Shown here piece by piece: positions 31,664 to 40,056 of a stretch of 64,000 nucleotides of DNA. The stretch is from JACJWR01 sp964474045 (GTDB taxonomy: Bacteria > Actinomycetota > Actinomycetes > S36-B12 > UBA10799), in contig CAYYRC010000002.1 of assembly GCA_964474045.1 (NCBI GenBank), forward strand, positions 1 to 64,000, in the 5' to 3' direction. The stretch's first letter is position 1. Every line of letters begins with the position of its first letter. The notes beneath the pieces are model-generated. The model saw nothing but the letters and a program-made list of their open reading frames with translations. It made no database searches and was not told the DNA's origin. Position numbers and translations under genes: made by a program.

Positions 31664-33385
31664 ATGCAGCAACTGAGTCTGGATCAGTGCGGCACGCCGC
31701 TGCACTCGGTGGACTTCTGCGTCGTGGACCTCGAGACCACCGGCGGCACGGCCGCCGACCTGGGGATCACCGAGATCGGGGCCGTGCGGGTGCGCGGCGG
31801 GGTGGTCGTCGGCGAGTTCCAGAGCCTGGTGAACCCAGGCCAGCCGATCCCCGCCTACATCAGCGTGCTGACGGGCCTGACCGACGCCATGGTTGCCGAC
31901 GCCCCCCGGCTGGCGGCCGTGCTCCCGTCCTTCCTGGAGTTCAGCCAAGGCGCTGTGATGGTCGCGCACAACGCGCCGTACGACATGGGGTATCTGGGCG
32001 CGGCCGCCGCCGCACTGGACTACCGCTGGGCGCCGCCCGCGATCGTGGACACCGTCAGGGTGGCACGGGCGGTGGTGCCGCGCGGCGAGGTGAGCAACCA
32101 CAAGCTCGCGACGCTCGCCCAGCATTTCCGCGCCACCACCAGGCCGACCCACCGGGCACTGGATGACGCTCGCGCCACGGTCGACGTGCTGCACGGGCTG
32201 CTGGAGCGCGTAGGTACCCTGGGCGTGACCTCGCTGGAGGAGCTCCTCGGCCTCAACGGCCGGGTCTCCGAGGCCGTGCGGCGCAAGCGCCACCTGGCCG
32301 ACGGCGTACCTGCCCTGCCCGGCGTCTACATGTTCACCGACGACCAGGGCGAGGCGCTCTACGTGGGCACGTCCAAGAACCTGCGCAGCCGGGTGCGCAC
32401 CTACTTCACCGCCAGCGAGCAGCGCAGCCGCATGGGTGAGATGGTCGCGCTGGCCGCCGGCATCACGCCGATCGTCTGCGCCACACCGCTGGAGGCAGCC
32501 GTCCGCGAGCTGCGCCTGATCGCCGAGCGCAAGCCCCGCTACAACCGCCGGTCGCGCTTCCCGGAGAAAGGCCGCTGGCTCAAGCTCACCGTCGAGCCAG
32601 CCCCACGGCTCAGCCTGGTCGCAGCAGCCAAGGACGACATGGCCGCGGGCGCGGCCTACCTCGGGCCGATCAAGCGCCGCACTGCCGACGACATCAGCGA
32701 GGTGCTGCAACTCGCCGTCGGCCTCCGAACGTGCTCGGAGCGCATCAGCGCCACTCGCGGCCGACAGCCTTGCGGCCTGGCCGACCTGGGTCGGTGCTGT
32801 GCCCCGTGCTCGTCGCCGGAAGGGCTGGCCAGCTATGCCACCGCCGTCGCACCCGCGGCCCGCTCCGCGATGTCCGCCGACGCCACGGTGGTGAGCGAGG
32901 CGGTGATGGCGCGGATAGCGACGCTCAGCAGCGAGCAGCGCTTCGAGGAGGCCGGGGCCTGGCTGGCCCGGCTGCGGAGCTTCCTGCGCGTCGTGGATCG
33001 GACCCAGCAGCGCCAGGCCCTGGTCGATGCCGGCGAGCTTGTGGCGGCCGAGCCGGACGCGGGGGGCTGGCTCATCCATGTGGTCCGCCATGGCCGCCTG
33101 GCCGGTGCCGCCAGGGCTCAGATGGGTCAGGATCCGCGACCCATCGTCGAGGCGGTGATCGCCACGGCCGAGTACGTCGCCGCGCCGGTGGGTCCGGGGC
33201 CGGCGGCACTGACAGCGGAGACCGACCTGATCCTGGGCTGGCTCGCGCGGCCCGGCGTCCGGCTCGTTGGCGTCGAACGCGACTGGGTGCTCCCGATCGG
33301 CGCTGCGGCCAAGCATGCGGCCGCGATCAACCCGTCAGGCGCAGGCAGCCACCCAGCGCGCGAGGACGCCCGCCGCCCGGCCTGA
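31664..33385 (+). CDS. DnaQ-like DEDDh exonuclease fused to GIY-YIG (UvrC/Cho-like) nuclease
   Basis: 573 residues. The N-terminal 3'-5' exonuclease domain (10-175) has FCVVDLETTGG (ExoI), AHNAPYDMGYL (ExoII) and THRALDDARATVDVL (ExoIII). The middle GIY-YIG domain (205-300) has GVYMFTDDQGEALYVGTSKNLRSRVRTYF and the ELRLIAERKPRYNRR helix of the UvrC N-terminal nuclease. The C-terminal part has a four-cysteine patch (PCGLADLGRCCAPCSS) as in Cho/UvrC-like proteins. This matches Rv2191 of M. tuberculosis in both architecture and neighbourhood. Probably a DNA repair nuclease combining 3' incision with exonuclease trimming. Its last 51 bases overlap the convergent trpD gene. Confidence 0.9.
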   Translation: MQQLSLDQCGTPLHSVDFCVVDLETTGGTAADLGITEIGAVRVRGGVVVGEFQSLVNPGQPIPAYISVLTGLTDAMVADAPRLAAVLPSFLEFSQGAVMVAHNAPYDMGYLGAAAAALDYRWAPPAIVDTVRVARAVVPRGEVSNHKLATLAQHFRATTRPTHRALDDARATVDVLHGLLERVGTLGVTSLEELLGLNGRVSEAVRRKRHLADGVPALPGVYMFTDDQGEALYVGTSKNLRSRVRTYFTASEQRSRMGEMVALAAGITPIVCATPLEAAVRELRLIAERKPRYNRRSRFPEKGRWLKLTVEPAPRLSLVAAAKDDMAAGAAYLGPIKRRTADDISEVLQLAVGLRTCSERISATRGRQPCGLADLGRCCAPCSSPEGLASYATAVAPAARSAMSADATVVSEAVMARIATLSSEQRFEEAGAWLARLRSFLRVVDRTQQRQALVDAGELVAAEPDAGGWLIHVVRHGRLAGAARAQMGQDPRPIVEAVIATAEYVAAPVGPGPAALTAETDLILGWLARPGVRLVGVERDWVLPIGAAAKHAAAINPSGAGSHPAREDARRPA

Positions 33386-34417
33386 GTCGATGGACTCGGC
33401 CGCAGCCGGCACCGCGCGGCGCAGGCGATCGGCGGCGCTGTCGCCGGTCGGCCCGAATTCGTCCGCCCCGATGGCCGCGTCCCACACGACCAGCGCGAGC
33501 GCCGCGTTCAGCAGCACTGCGGCGCGCACCGCGCCCAACGTGCCGCCGGTCTCCCCCGCCAGCACCGCACGGGCGATAGCCGCGTTGGCGGGCGCGTCGC
33601 CGCCCACCAGGTCTGCGACGGGTGACTCTGCGAGCCCTGCATCCCCAGGGGCGACCTCGGTGGCGCGCACCTGGGCGCCGAGGGCGGCGTCTGTGGCATC
33701 CCACACCTGCGTCGGCCCCGAGACCGTGACCTCGTCCAGGCCGTCGCTGCCGCGCACGACCATGGCCCGCCGCCCGCTCTCGGCGAACACCTGGGCCATC
33801 ACCGGCGCCAGCCGCACGTCGGCAGCCCCCACCAGGGAGGCAGCGGGTCGGGCCGGGTTGGCCAGCGGACCCAGGATGTTGAACACCGTGGGGATGCCCA
33901 GCTCGCGCCGCGGCGGACCCGCGTGCCGCAGGGCCGGGTGGAAGGTCGGGGCGAAGCAGAAGCCGATTCCGGCCCGGTCGATGCAGCGGCTGACGCCGTC
34001 GGGGTCGAGGTCGATGCGCACGCCCAGCTCGGCCAGCACATCCGCCGAGCCGCAACTGGACGACGCGGCCCGGTTGCCGTGCTTGATCACGGTCGCTCCG
34101 GCGCCAGCAGCGACGATCGACGCGATGGTCGAGATGTTGACCGAGTGCAGCTGGTCGCCGCCGGTTCCCACGATGTCCAGCGCCGGTCCGGCAAACGGCA
34201 GCGGGACGGCCACGTCCATCATGGCGGCGACGAGGCCGGCGACCTCGGCGGCCGTCTCACCCTTGGCCCGCAGCGCGACCGCGAAACCCGCGATCTGGGC
34301 CGGGGAGGCCTCGCCCGCGACAATCTGCGCCATCGCCGCGCGACAGGTGTCCGCGGCGAGCTCGCCGCGGTCGAGCAGCGCGCCCAGGACGGCCGGCCAG
34401 CTGAAGGCGGCGGTCAT
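33335..34417 (-). CDS. trpD: Anthranilate phosphoribosyltransferase
   Basis: 360 residues, second step of tryptophan synthesis: anthranilate plus PRPP to phosphoribosylanthranilate. LDIVGTGGDQLHSVNIST binds PRPP, KHGNRAASSSCGSADVLAELG binds anthranilate and magnesium, and FNILGPLANPARP is conserved. No other trp gene is close; this stand-alone trpD next to ctaE/qcr is the usual actinobacterial order (Rv2192c). Its start overlaps the stop of the receiver-domain gene (ATGA). Its 3' end overlaps the nuclease gene by 51 bp on the opposite strand. Confidence 0.95.
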   Translation of the reverse strand: MTAAFSWPAVLGALLDRGELAADTCRAAMAQIVAGEASPAQIAGFAVALRAKGETAAEVAGLVAAMMDVAVPLPFAGPALDIVGTGGDQLHSVNISTIASIVAAGAGATVIKHGNRAASSSCGSADVLAELGVRIDLDPDGVSRCIDRAGIGFCFAPTFHPALRHAGPPRRELGIPTVFNILGPLANPARPAASLVGAADVRLAPVMAQVFAESGRRAMVVRGSDGLDEVTVSGPTQVWDATDAALGAQVRATEVAPGDAGLAESPVADLVGGDAPANAAIARAVLAGETGGTLGAVRAAVLLNAALALVVWDAAIGADEFGPTGDSAADRLRRAVPAAAESIDSGRAAGVLARWVAACA

Positions 34418-34845
34418 CCCTGCGCGGCCGCGGCGAGCCGGCGGCGCAGGAGCTGCGCGCTGGCGCGGGCGAGCTCGAACGGGTCAAGCGGCCGCGGCAC
34501 CACCGCGTCCGCGCGCGACCACGTCGCCAGCCAGGCGTCGTCGGGCCGCGCTGTCAGCACCAGGGTCGGCGGGCACTCGTAGATCTCGTCCTTGAGCTGT
34601 CGGGCCATCCCCATGCCGCCGGGTCGGGCCTCGCCGTCGAGGATGATCAGGTCGAAGCCGCCGGCATCGGCCTGCTCGATCGTGGCCGGCTCCGTGGCGG
34701 TCTGCACGAAGGCGACCGGCGGCAGGTCCGCGGCCGGCCGCCGCCCGATGGCCTCCATCACGGCCGCACGGACACTGCGATCGCTGCTGAAGAGCAGCAC
34801 CCGCACCGCGTCGTCGTCCTCTGCCTGGGCAGCTGCGGCTGACAT
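34414..34845 (-). CDS. Single-domain response-regulator-like protein
   Basis: 143 residues, a stand-alone receiver-like domain: VRVLLFSSDRSVRAAVMEAIG, phosphoacceptor-like Asp in DLIILDGEARPGGMG, Thr in LVLTARPDDAW and a C-terminal VVPRPLDPFELARASAQLLRR where proline or arginine replaces the usual KP lysine. The acidic pair normally found after the first strand is missing (FSSDR), so phosphorylation is doubtful. GAGGTGG site upstream. Coupled to trpD by ATGA overlap, as in other actinobacteria, though the reason for this linkage is unknown. Confidence 0.82.
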   Translation of the reverse strand: MSAAAAQAEDDDAVRVLLFSSDRSVRAAVMEAIGRRPAADLPPVAFVQTATEPATIEQADAGGFDLIILDGEARPGGMGMARQLKDEIYECPPTLVLTARPDDAWLATWSRADAVVPRPLDPFELARASAQLLRRRLAAAAQG

Positions 34846-35017
34846 TGCCACCTCGCGTTCTCCGTCGCGTCCGCCCGTCGAGCAGGCGCCTGAGCCGGCG
34901 CGCGCCGGACGGCCCGCACCGCTTTGTCCGTTGAATCCTACTCCCGGCGCCAACTTTTCCCGCGCTAGTCGGGGGGTCGAACTGTCTTCGGCGCCGATAC
35001 CTGCCAGAATGCCGCGC

Positions 35018-35629
35018 GTGGCAACAACATCTGCGGTGGTAGACGCCAAGCCCCACCACGAGGCACCGGTCAACCGTCCCAACCTGGTGGCCGTGGGCAC
35101 CATGGTGTGGCTGGCCAGCGAGCTCATGTTCTTCGCGGCACTGTTCGCGATGTACTTCACGCTGCGCTCGGTCAACCCGGAGGTGTGGAAACACGACGCC
35201 GGCATGCTCAACGTGCCGTTTGCCGCCGTCAACACCACGATCCTGGTGCTGAGCTCGGTCACCTGCCAGCTGGGCGTCTTCGCCGCCGAGCGCGGAGATG
35301 TGAAGAACCTGCGCAAGTGGTTCATCATCACGTTCATCATGGGAGCGATCTTCATCGGCGGACAGGTCACCGAGTACGCCGCGCTCGTCCACGAGGGCCT
35401 CACGCTCAACAGCTCTGCCTACGGCTCGGCGTTCTACCTCACGACCGGGTTCCACGGTCTGCACGTGACGGGCGGCCTGATCGCCTTCCTGTTCGTCCTC
35501 GGACGCACCTATGCCGCCAAGCGCTTCACCCACAACGAGGCGACCTCGGCCGTCGTGGTGTCGTACTACTGGCACTTCGTCGACGTCGTGTGGATCGCGC
35601 TCTTCACCGTGATCTACCTGATCAAATAG
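35018..35629 (+). CDS. ctaE: Cytochrome c oxidase subunit III
   Basis: About 203 residues with five membrane helices, the short actinobacterial form. NRPNLVAVGTMVWLASELMFFAALFAMYF, STYGSAFYL-type region NSSAYGSAFYLTTGFHGLHVTGG with the conserved histidines, and YYWHFVDVVWIALF are diagnostic. Part of the aa3 oxidase of the bcc-aa3 supercomplex. The start is ambiguous: ATG 35009 would add three residues, but CAGAAT (35005-35010) lies seven bases before GTG 35018 in the leaderless arrangement seen elsewhere in this window. Followed by qcrC, qcrA and qcrB as in other actinobacteria. Confidence 0.93.
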   Translation: MATTSAVVDAKPHHEAPVNRPNLVAVGTMVWLASELMFFAALFAMYFTLRSVNPEVWKHDAGMLNVPFAAVNTTILVLSSVTCQLGVFAAERGDVKNLRKWFIITFIMGAIFIGGQVTEYAALVHEGLTLNSSAYGSAFYLTTGFHGLHVTGGLIAFLFVLGRTYAAKRFTHNEATSAVVVSYYWHFVDVVWIALFTVIYLIK

Positions 35630-35694
35630 GCCTGAGCCGTTACCCGCAAGCGCATGCAGACAACTTCGTCCAGACGATCAGAACGGGGCAGCAA

Positions 35695-36513
35695 GTGACC
35701 AGCGCAACGTCAGTGCGACGGAGCCGATGGGCGGCTCTCATCGCGGTTCTCATCGCCCTCGTAGCGGTCGGCGCAACGTACGCCGCCCTCAATGCGTCGT
35801 CGAAGGCCTCCGCGGCCGACGAGCAGGACACCTCGGCCCTGATCAAGGAGGGGCGCAACCTGTACGTAGAGGGCTGCTCCTCCTGTCACGGCATGAACGC
35901 CGAGGGCATCGACGGCGCCACCGTCAACAACGGTGGCAACGGCGCCCCCAGCCTGATCGGCGTCGGCGGCGCAGCCGTGCACTTCCAGGTCTCGACCGGC
36001 CGCATGCCACTGGCCGGACCTGAGGCACAGGCACCCGCGAAGACGGTGCAGTACACCGACGAGGAGATCGCCGCGCTGGCCGCGTACATCTCCTCGCTGG
36101 CGCCTGGCCCCGCGATCCCCACCGACGAGCAGATCAGCACCGAAGGGGCCGATCTGGCCTCCGGCGGCGAACTGTTCCGCACCAACTGCAGCCAGTGCCA
36201 CAACTTCGCCGGCCGCGGCGGCGCGCTCAGCGACGGCTCGTACGCGCCGAGCCTGCTCGACGCCGACAACCGACAGGTCTACGAGGCCATGCTCACCGGC
36301 CCGCAGCAGATGCCGGTGTTCAGCAACGAGACCCTCACGCCGGAGGACAAGCAGGACATCCTCAAGTACATCGAGTCCCTGCGCACCGCCCCGAACCCCG
36401 GCGGTCAGGACCTGGGCAGCCTCGGCCCGGTCACCGAAGGCCTGTTCGCCTGGATCGCCGGGCTCGGCCTGTTCATCGCAGTGGCGATCTGGATCGGAGC
36501 GAAGGTTCGATGA
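35695..36513 (+). CDS. qcrC: Diheme cytochrome c subunit of the bc1 (bcc) complex
   Basis: 272 residues. An N-terminal membrane helix (11-31), two c-type heme sites (CSSCHGMN near residue 60 and CSQCHNFAGRGG near 163) and a C-terminal membrane anchor (GLFAWIAGLGLFIAVAIWIGAKV). The two-heme layout is specific to actinobacteria and lets QcrC pass electrons directly to the aa3 oxidase without a free cytochrome c. Conserved methionine ligands are in GRMPLAG and QQMPVFSN. GTG start. The stop overlaps the qcrA start (ATGA). Confidence 0.95.
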   Translation: MTSATSVRRSRWAALIAVLIALVAVGATYAALNASSKASAADEQDTSALIKEGRNLYVEGCSSCHGMNAEGIDGATVNNGGNGAPSLIGVGGAAVHFQVSTGRMPLAGPEAQAPAKTVQYTDEEIAALAAYISSLAPGPAIPTDEQISTEGADLASGGELFRTNCSQCHNFAGRGGALSDGSYAPSLLDADNRQVYEAMLTGPQQMPVFSNETLTPEDKQDILKYIESLRTAPNPGGQDLGSLGPVTEGLFAWIAGLGLFIAVAIWIGAKVR

Positions 36514-37574
36514 GCGATTCCACGTCCGCGAACTCCCCGGAGACCGCGGCCAACCCGGGCACGGAGCTGGCAGCGCAGACGATCGAGGCGCCGGGCCTAC
36601 CCCCGCACACGCCCCGGCAGACCGACATCGACCCGCGCGCTGCGAAGCGGGTGGAGCGCCAGGTCGGCATCATGTTCATCCTCTCCGCGGTCTTCGCGGT
36701 GCTGTTCGTGGTGTTCTACCTGACGCTGCCGGTGGACAAGAACGTCAACGTGCCGTTCTCAACCGCGACGATCAACGCCAGCAACGTCGCCCTCGGCCTC
36801 ACCTTCGGCCTGTCGATCTTCCTGATCGGCGCCGGTGCCATCCACTGGGCCAAGAAGCTGATGCCCGACCAGGAAGTCGTCCAGGAGCGGCACCTGCACG
36901 CCAGCTCCCCCGAGGAGCGCGCCGAGGCCGGCGAGGTGTTCTGGCAGGGCGCCGACGAGTCCGGGTTCGGCCAGCGCAAGATCATCCGCCGCAGCCTGAT
37001 CCTGGCCATGGCGCTCTTCCCCATCCCCATGATTGTGATGCTGCGGGACCTGGGCCCGAAGAACCTGGACGAGACCTTCCAGGCCATGCGCCACACGCTG
37101 TGGGAGAAGGGCATGCCGATCGTGCTCGACCCCACCGGCCGCAAGGTTCGCCCGGCCGACATCCCGCTGGGCGGCATCGTGTCGGCCATGCCGGAGGACC
37201 TCGACGAGGTCCAGGAGCTGGAGGGCAACCTCAACGCTCGCGCCAAGGCCGCGATCATCCTCGTCCGCATGACCCCCGAGGAGATTCAGAGCCAGCAGGG
37301 CGACGGCTGGGACTACGAGGGCATCCTCGCCTTCAGCAAGATCTGCACGCACGTCGGCTGCCCCATCGCGCTCTACCAGCAGCGCACCCACCACCTGCTG
37401 TGCCCGTGCCACCAGTCCACGTTCGACCTCTCCGACTCCGGCAACGTCGTGTTCGGCCCCGCGGCCCGCTCACTCCCCCAGTTGCCGATCGAGCTGGATG
37501 AGGAAGGATTCCTGGTGGCGAGTTCCGACTTCGCCCAACCGGTTGGACCGAGTTACTGGGAGCGTGATCGCTAA
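36510..37574 (+). CDS. qcrA: Rieske iron-sulfur subunit of the bc1 complex
   Basis: 354 residues, the long actinobacterial type with three membrane helices (about 50-70, 90-110 and 165-185) before the Rieske domain. The [2Fe-2S] ligands are in CTHVGCP and CPCHQSTFD near residues 274-300, with GPAARSLPQLPIE after. Transfers electrons from menaquinol to QcrC on the outer face. The N-terminal 45 residues are hydrophilic. Start overlaps qcrC's stop; the stop TAA is followed directly by the qcrB ATG. Confidence 0.95.
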   Translation: MSDSTSANSPETAANPGTELAAQTIEAPGLPPHTPRQTDIDPRAAKRVERQVGIMFILSAVFAVLFVVFYLTLPVDKNVNVPFSTATINASNVALGLTFGLSIFLIGAGAIHWAKKLMPDQEVVQERHLHASSPEERAEAGEVFWQGADESGFGQRKIIRRSLILAMALFPIPMIVMLRDLGPKNLDETFQAMRHTLWEKGMPIVLDPTGRKVRPADIPLGGIVSAMPEDLDEVQELEGNLNARAKAAIILVRMTPEEIQSQQGDGWDYEGILAFSKICTHVGCPIALYQQRTHHLLCPCHQSTFDLSDSGNVVFGPAARSLPQLPIELDEEGFLVASSDFAQPVGPSYWERDR

Positions 37575-39317
37575 ATGAGCGCCACCGTCAAAGCGGGCGA
37601 GAAGGCCGCTGTCTACGTCGATGACCGCCTCGGCTCCGCGAACTTCTTCAAGCGCAGCCTGGGCAAGGTCTTCCCCGACCACTGGTCGTTCATGCTGGGC
37701 GAGGTAGCGCTGTACTCGTTCCTCATCGTGCTGCTGACCGGCGTCTTCCTCACGCTGTTCTTCAACCCGAGCATGACCGAGGTCGTCTACCAGGGCTCCT
37801 ACGTCCCGCTCCGGGGCGTTTCGATGTCCGAGGCCTACCGCTCGACCCTGGACATCTCGTTCGACGTCCGCGGCGGCCTGCTGATGCGCCAGATCCACCA
37901 CTGGGCGGCGCTGTTCTTCATCGCGGCGATCTCCGTGCACCTGCTGCGGGTGTTCTTCACCGGCGCCTTCCGCAAGCCGCGCGAGTTCAACTGGATGATC
38001 GGCATCGGGCTCCTCACGATGGCCCTGGGCGCCGGCTTCGCCGGCTACTCGTTGCCCGACGACCTGCTGTCCGGCACGGGCCTGCGCATCGCCGAGGGCA
38101 TCATGCTGTCCATCCCCCTGGTCGGCACCTATGTCTCGATGTTCGTTTTCGGCGGCGAGTTCCCCGGGACCGAGTTCATCCCGCGGCTCTACGCCATCCA
38201 CATCCTGCTCATCCCCGGACTCATCCTGGCCCTCGTCACGGCGCACCTGATGATGGTCTGGTACCAGAAGCACACGCAGTTCCCCGGCCCCGGCCGCACC
38301 AACGACAACGTCGTGGGCTACCGCCTGATGCCGATCTACATGGCGAAAGCCGGCGGCTTCTTCTTCGCCGTGTTCGGCATCACCACGCTGATCGCCGGCC
38401 TGGTGACGATCAACCCCATCTGGGCCTATGGGCCCTACACGCCCGACCAGGTCACCGCCGGGTCACAGCCCGACTGGTACATCGGCTGGCTCGAGGGCGC
38501 GCTGCGCATGATGCCCAACTGGGAGACCGTGATCTGGGGCTGGACGATCAGCTGGAACATCCTCATCCCGTCGGTGGTGGTGCCCGGAATCATCTTCACC
38601 GCGATGGCGCTCTACCCGTACCTAGAGGCGTGGGTCACCGGCGACAAGCGGGAGCACAACCTGCTCGACCGTCCGCGCAACGCTCCGGTGCGCACCGCGA
38701 TCGGAGCGATGGGCCTGAGCTTCTACGTGCTGCTGTGGATCGGCGGCGGCAACGACCTGATCGCACGATTCTTCGACATGTCGCTGAACTCGATCACCTG
38801 GTTCCTGCGCTTCGCGATCTTCATCATCCCCCCGATCGTCTTCGTGATCACCAAGCGCTTCTGCCTCTCGCTGCAGCGGCGCGACCGCGACAAGCTGCTG
38901 CACGGCCGCGAGACCGGCAACATCCTGCGGCTGCCCCACGGTGAGTTCATCGAAATCCACGGCGAGCTGTCGATGGAGGAGCGAGCCGAGATTCTTGGGA
39001 AGACGGACATCCAGCCGCTGCCCATGCCGGCTTCCGAGGACCGCAACGGTGTCCGCAACAAGAAGGCCAAGCGCGAGCTGCGCCGCGCCAAGCTGTCGCG
39101 TTGGTTCTACGGCGACAACGTGCCGCTCCCCACCGCTGCCGAGCTCGCCGAGGCCGACGCCCACATCGCGCACGAGGTCGAGGCCACCAAGCCGATCCTG
39201 GCCGAGGGCGAGGCCCTGCACGTCGATCGCGACGAGGCGGTGCTGCACGGCGATCCTGCATTGACGGCTGCGGCCGTGCAGGCCGCTCAGTCGATCGAGG
39301 ACGAGCGCAAGGGCTGA
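37575..39317 (+). CDS. qcrB: Cytochrome b subunit of the bc1 complex
   Basis: 580 residues. Heme-binding histidines lie in QIHHWAALFF and SVHLLRVFF (helix II) and in YAIHILLIPG and VTAHLMMVW (helix IV). The quinol-oxidation motif is the actinobacterial PDWY form in GSQPDWYIGWLEGALRMMP (PEWY elsewhere). Eight membrane helices, then a hydrophilic C-terminal extension of about 150 residues, as in other actinobacterial QcrB. Last gene of the ctaE-qcrCAB cluster; a 19-bp-stem hairpin follows. Confidence 0.95.
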   Translation: MSATVKAGEKAAVYVDDRLGSANFFKRSLGKVFPDHWSFMLGEVALYSFLIVLLTGVFLTLFFNPSMTEVVYQGSYVPLRGVSMSEAYRSTLDISFDVRGGLLMRQIHHWAALFFIAAISVHLLRVFFTGAFRKPREFNWMIGIGLLTMALGAGFAGYSLPDDLLSGTGLRIAEGIMLSIPLVGTYVSMFVFGGEFPGTEFIPRLYAIHILLIPGLILALVTAHLMMVWYQKHTQFPGPGRTNDNVVGYRLMPIYMAKAGGFFFAVFGITTLIAGLVTINPIWAYGPYTPDQVTAGSQPDWYIGWLEGALRMMPNWETVIWGWTISWNILIPSVVVPGIIFTAMALYPYLEAWVTGDKREHNLLDRPRNAPVRTAIGAMGLSFYVLLWIGGGNDLIARFFDMSLNSITWFLRFAIFIIPPIVFVITKRFCLSLQRRDRDKLLHGRETGNILRLPHGEFIEIHGELSMEERAEILGKTDIQPLPMPASEDRNGVRNKKAKRELRRAKLSRWFYGDNVPLPTAAELAEADAHIAHEVEATKPILAEGEALHVDRDEAVLHGDPALTAAAVQAAQSIEDERKG

Positions 39318-39346
39318 CCCAACCGACGCTCGGTTTCCGAGCGCGC

Positions 39347-39398
39347 CCAGCCGCTGCCGCCCACCCGCTATCTATTGCTGGTGGGCGGCAGCGGCTGG
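39347..39398. terminator. Bidirectional terminator after qcrB
   Basis: Bases 39347-39365 (CCAGCCGCTGCCGCCCACC) pair perfectly with 39380-39398, a 19-bp stem with a 14-base loop. A smaller hairpin (CGCTCGG-TTT-CCGAGCG, 39327-39343) precedes it. The stem overlaps the last codons of the convergent minus-strand gene ending at 39372, so it can serve both directions. Confidence 0.8.
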
Positions 39399-40055
39399 AT
39401 CCTCAATGCCCCGGTAGGTGCCCTCGTCGGCGTCGAAACCGAGCCTGGCACGGGCGATCGGCCCAGGCTGGTCGTCGGCAGCCCACTGCTCCCACGCTCC
39501 CCCAGCGCCGGTGTAGCCGGAGTAGAGCTTGGCGATGGCATCGGGGTCGGCCGCGATGTCGTCCCACGAGCGGGTCTGAAGCGACGGGTGCTGCTCGCGC
39601 AGTTGCGAGAGCAGCACGGCTGCGAACCACGTGTTGAGGGCAGGCTGCTGAGTGAGCAGCGGGAGGATCGTGGCATAGCGCTCGTCGCGCTCGATGTTCA
39701 TGTGCAGGAATCCGCGCTCTATGGCGTAGTCGATGAGTCCGGACGCCGTCCGGGACTTCAACCGATAGGCGCCCACTGAGTAGTCGGCGCGGTAGACGAT
39801 GCGCGGCACGATCAACCCCACAGTGTCTTGACCATCCTCAACGGCGCGCCGGAGAACGGACATCTTCCGGTACTCGCCCACCTCGGCACCGCGCACGGCG
39901 TCCAGGACGTTGAGCGGAACACCCGGATCGTGCAGGTGCAGGTCCAAGCCCTGCAGCAGCATCGCCTGTCGATGGGTGTTCCACAGCAGAGCAGCGGCAG
40001 CAGCCGCGGCCCCCGCTACCGCGCCCAGAGCGAAGCTGGCGACGCGGTCACCCAC
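39372..40055 (-). CDS. Uncharacterised protein with N-terminal membrane anchor
   Basis: 227 residues of no family I recognise. A Gly/Ala-rich hydrophobic segment (SFALGAVAGAAAAAAALLW, residues 6-24) is a probable membrane anchor or uncleaved signal. The rest is soluble: LHLHDPGVPLNVLDAVRG, VPRIVYRADYSVGAYRLKSRTASGLIDYAIERGFLHMNIERDERY and a C-terminal YSGYTGAGGAWEQWAADD. It starts (GTG) one base after the L,D-transpeptidase stop, so the two are very likely cotranscribed and a cell-wall role is possible by association only. Confidence 0.62.
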   Translation of the reverse strand: MGDRVASFALGAVAGAAAAAAALLWNTHRQAMLLQGLDLHLHDPGVPLNVLDAVRGAEVGEYRKMSVLRRAVEDGQDTVGLIVPRIVYRADYSVGAYRLKSRTASGLIDYAIERGFLHMNIERDERYATILPLLTQQPALNTWFAAVLLSQLREQHPSLQTRSWDDIAADPDAIAKLYSGYTGAGGAWEQWAADDQPGPIARARLGFDADEGTYRGIEDPAAAAHQQ

Positions 40056-40056
40056 G

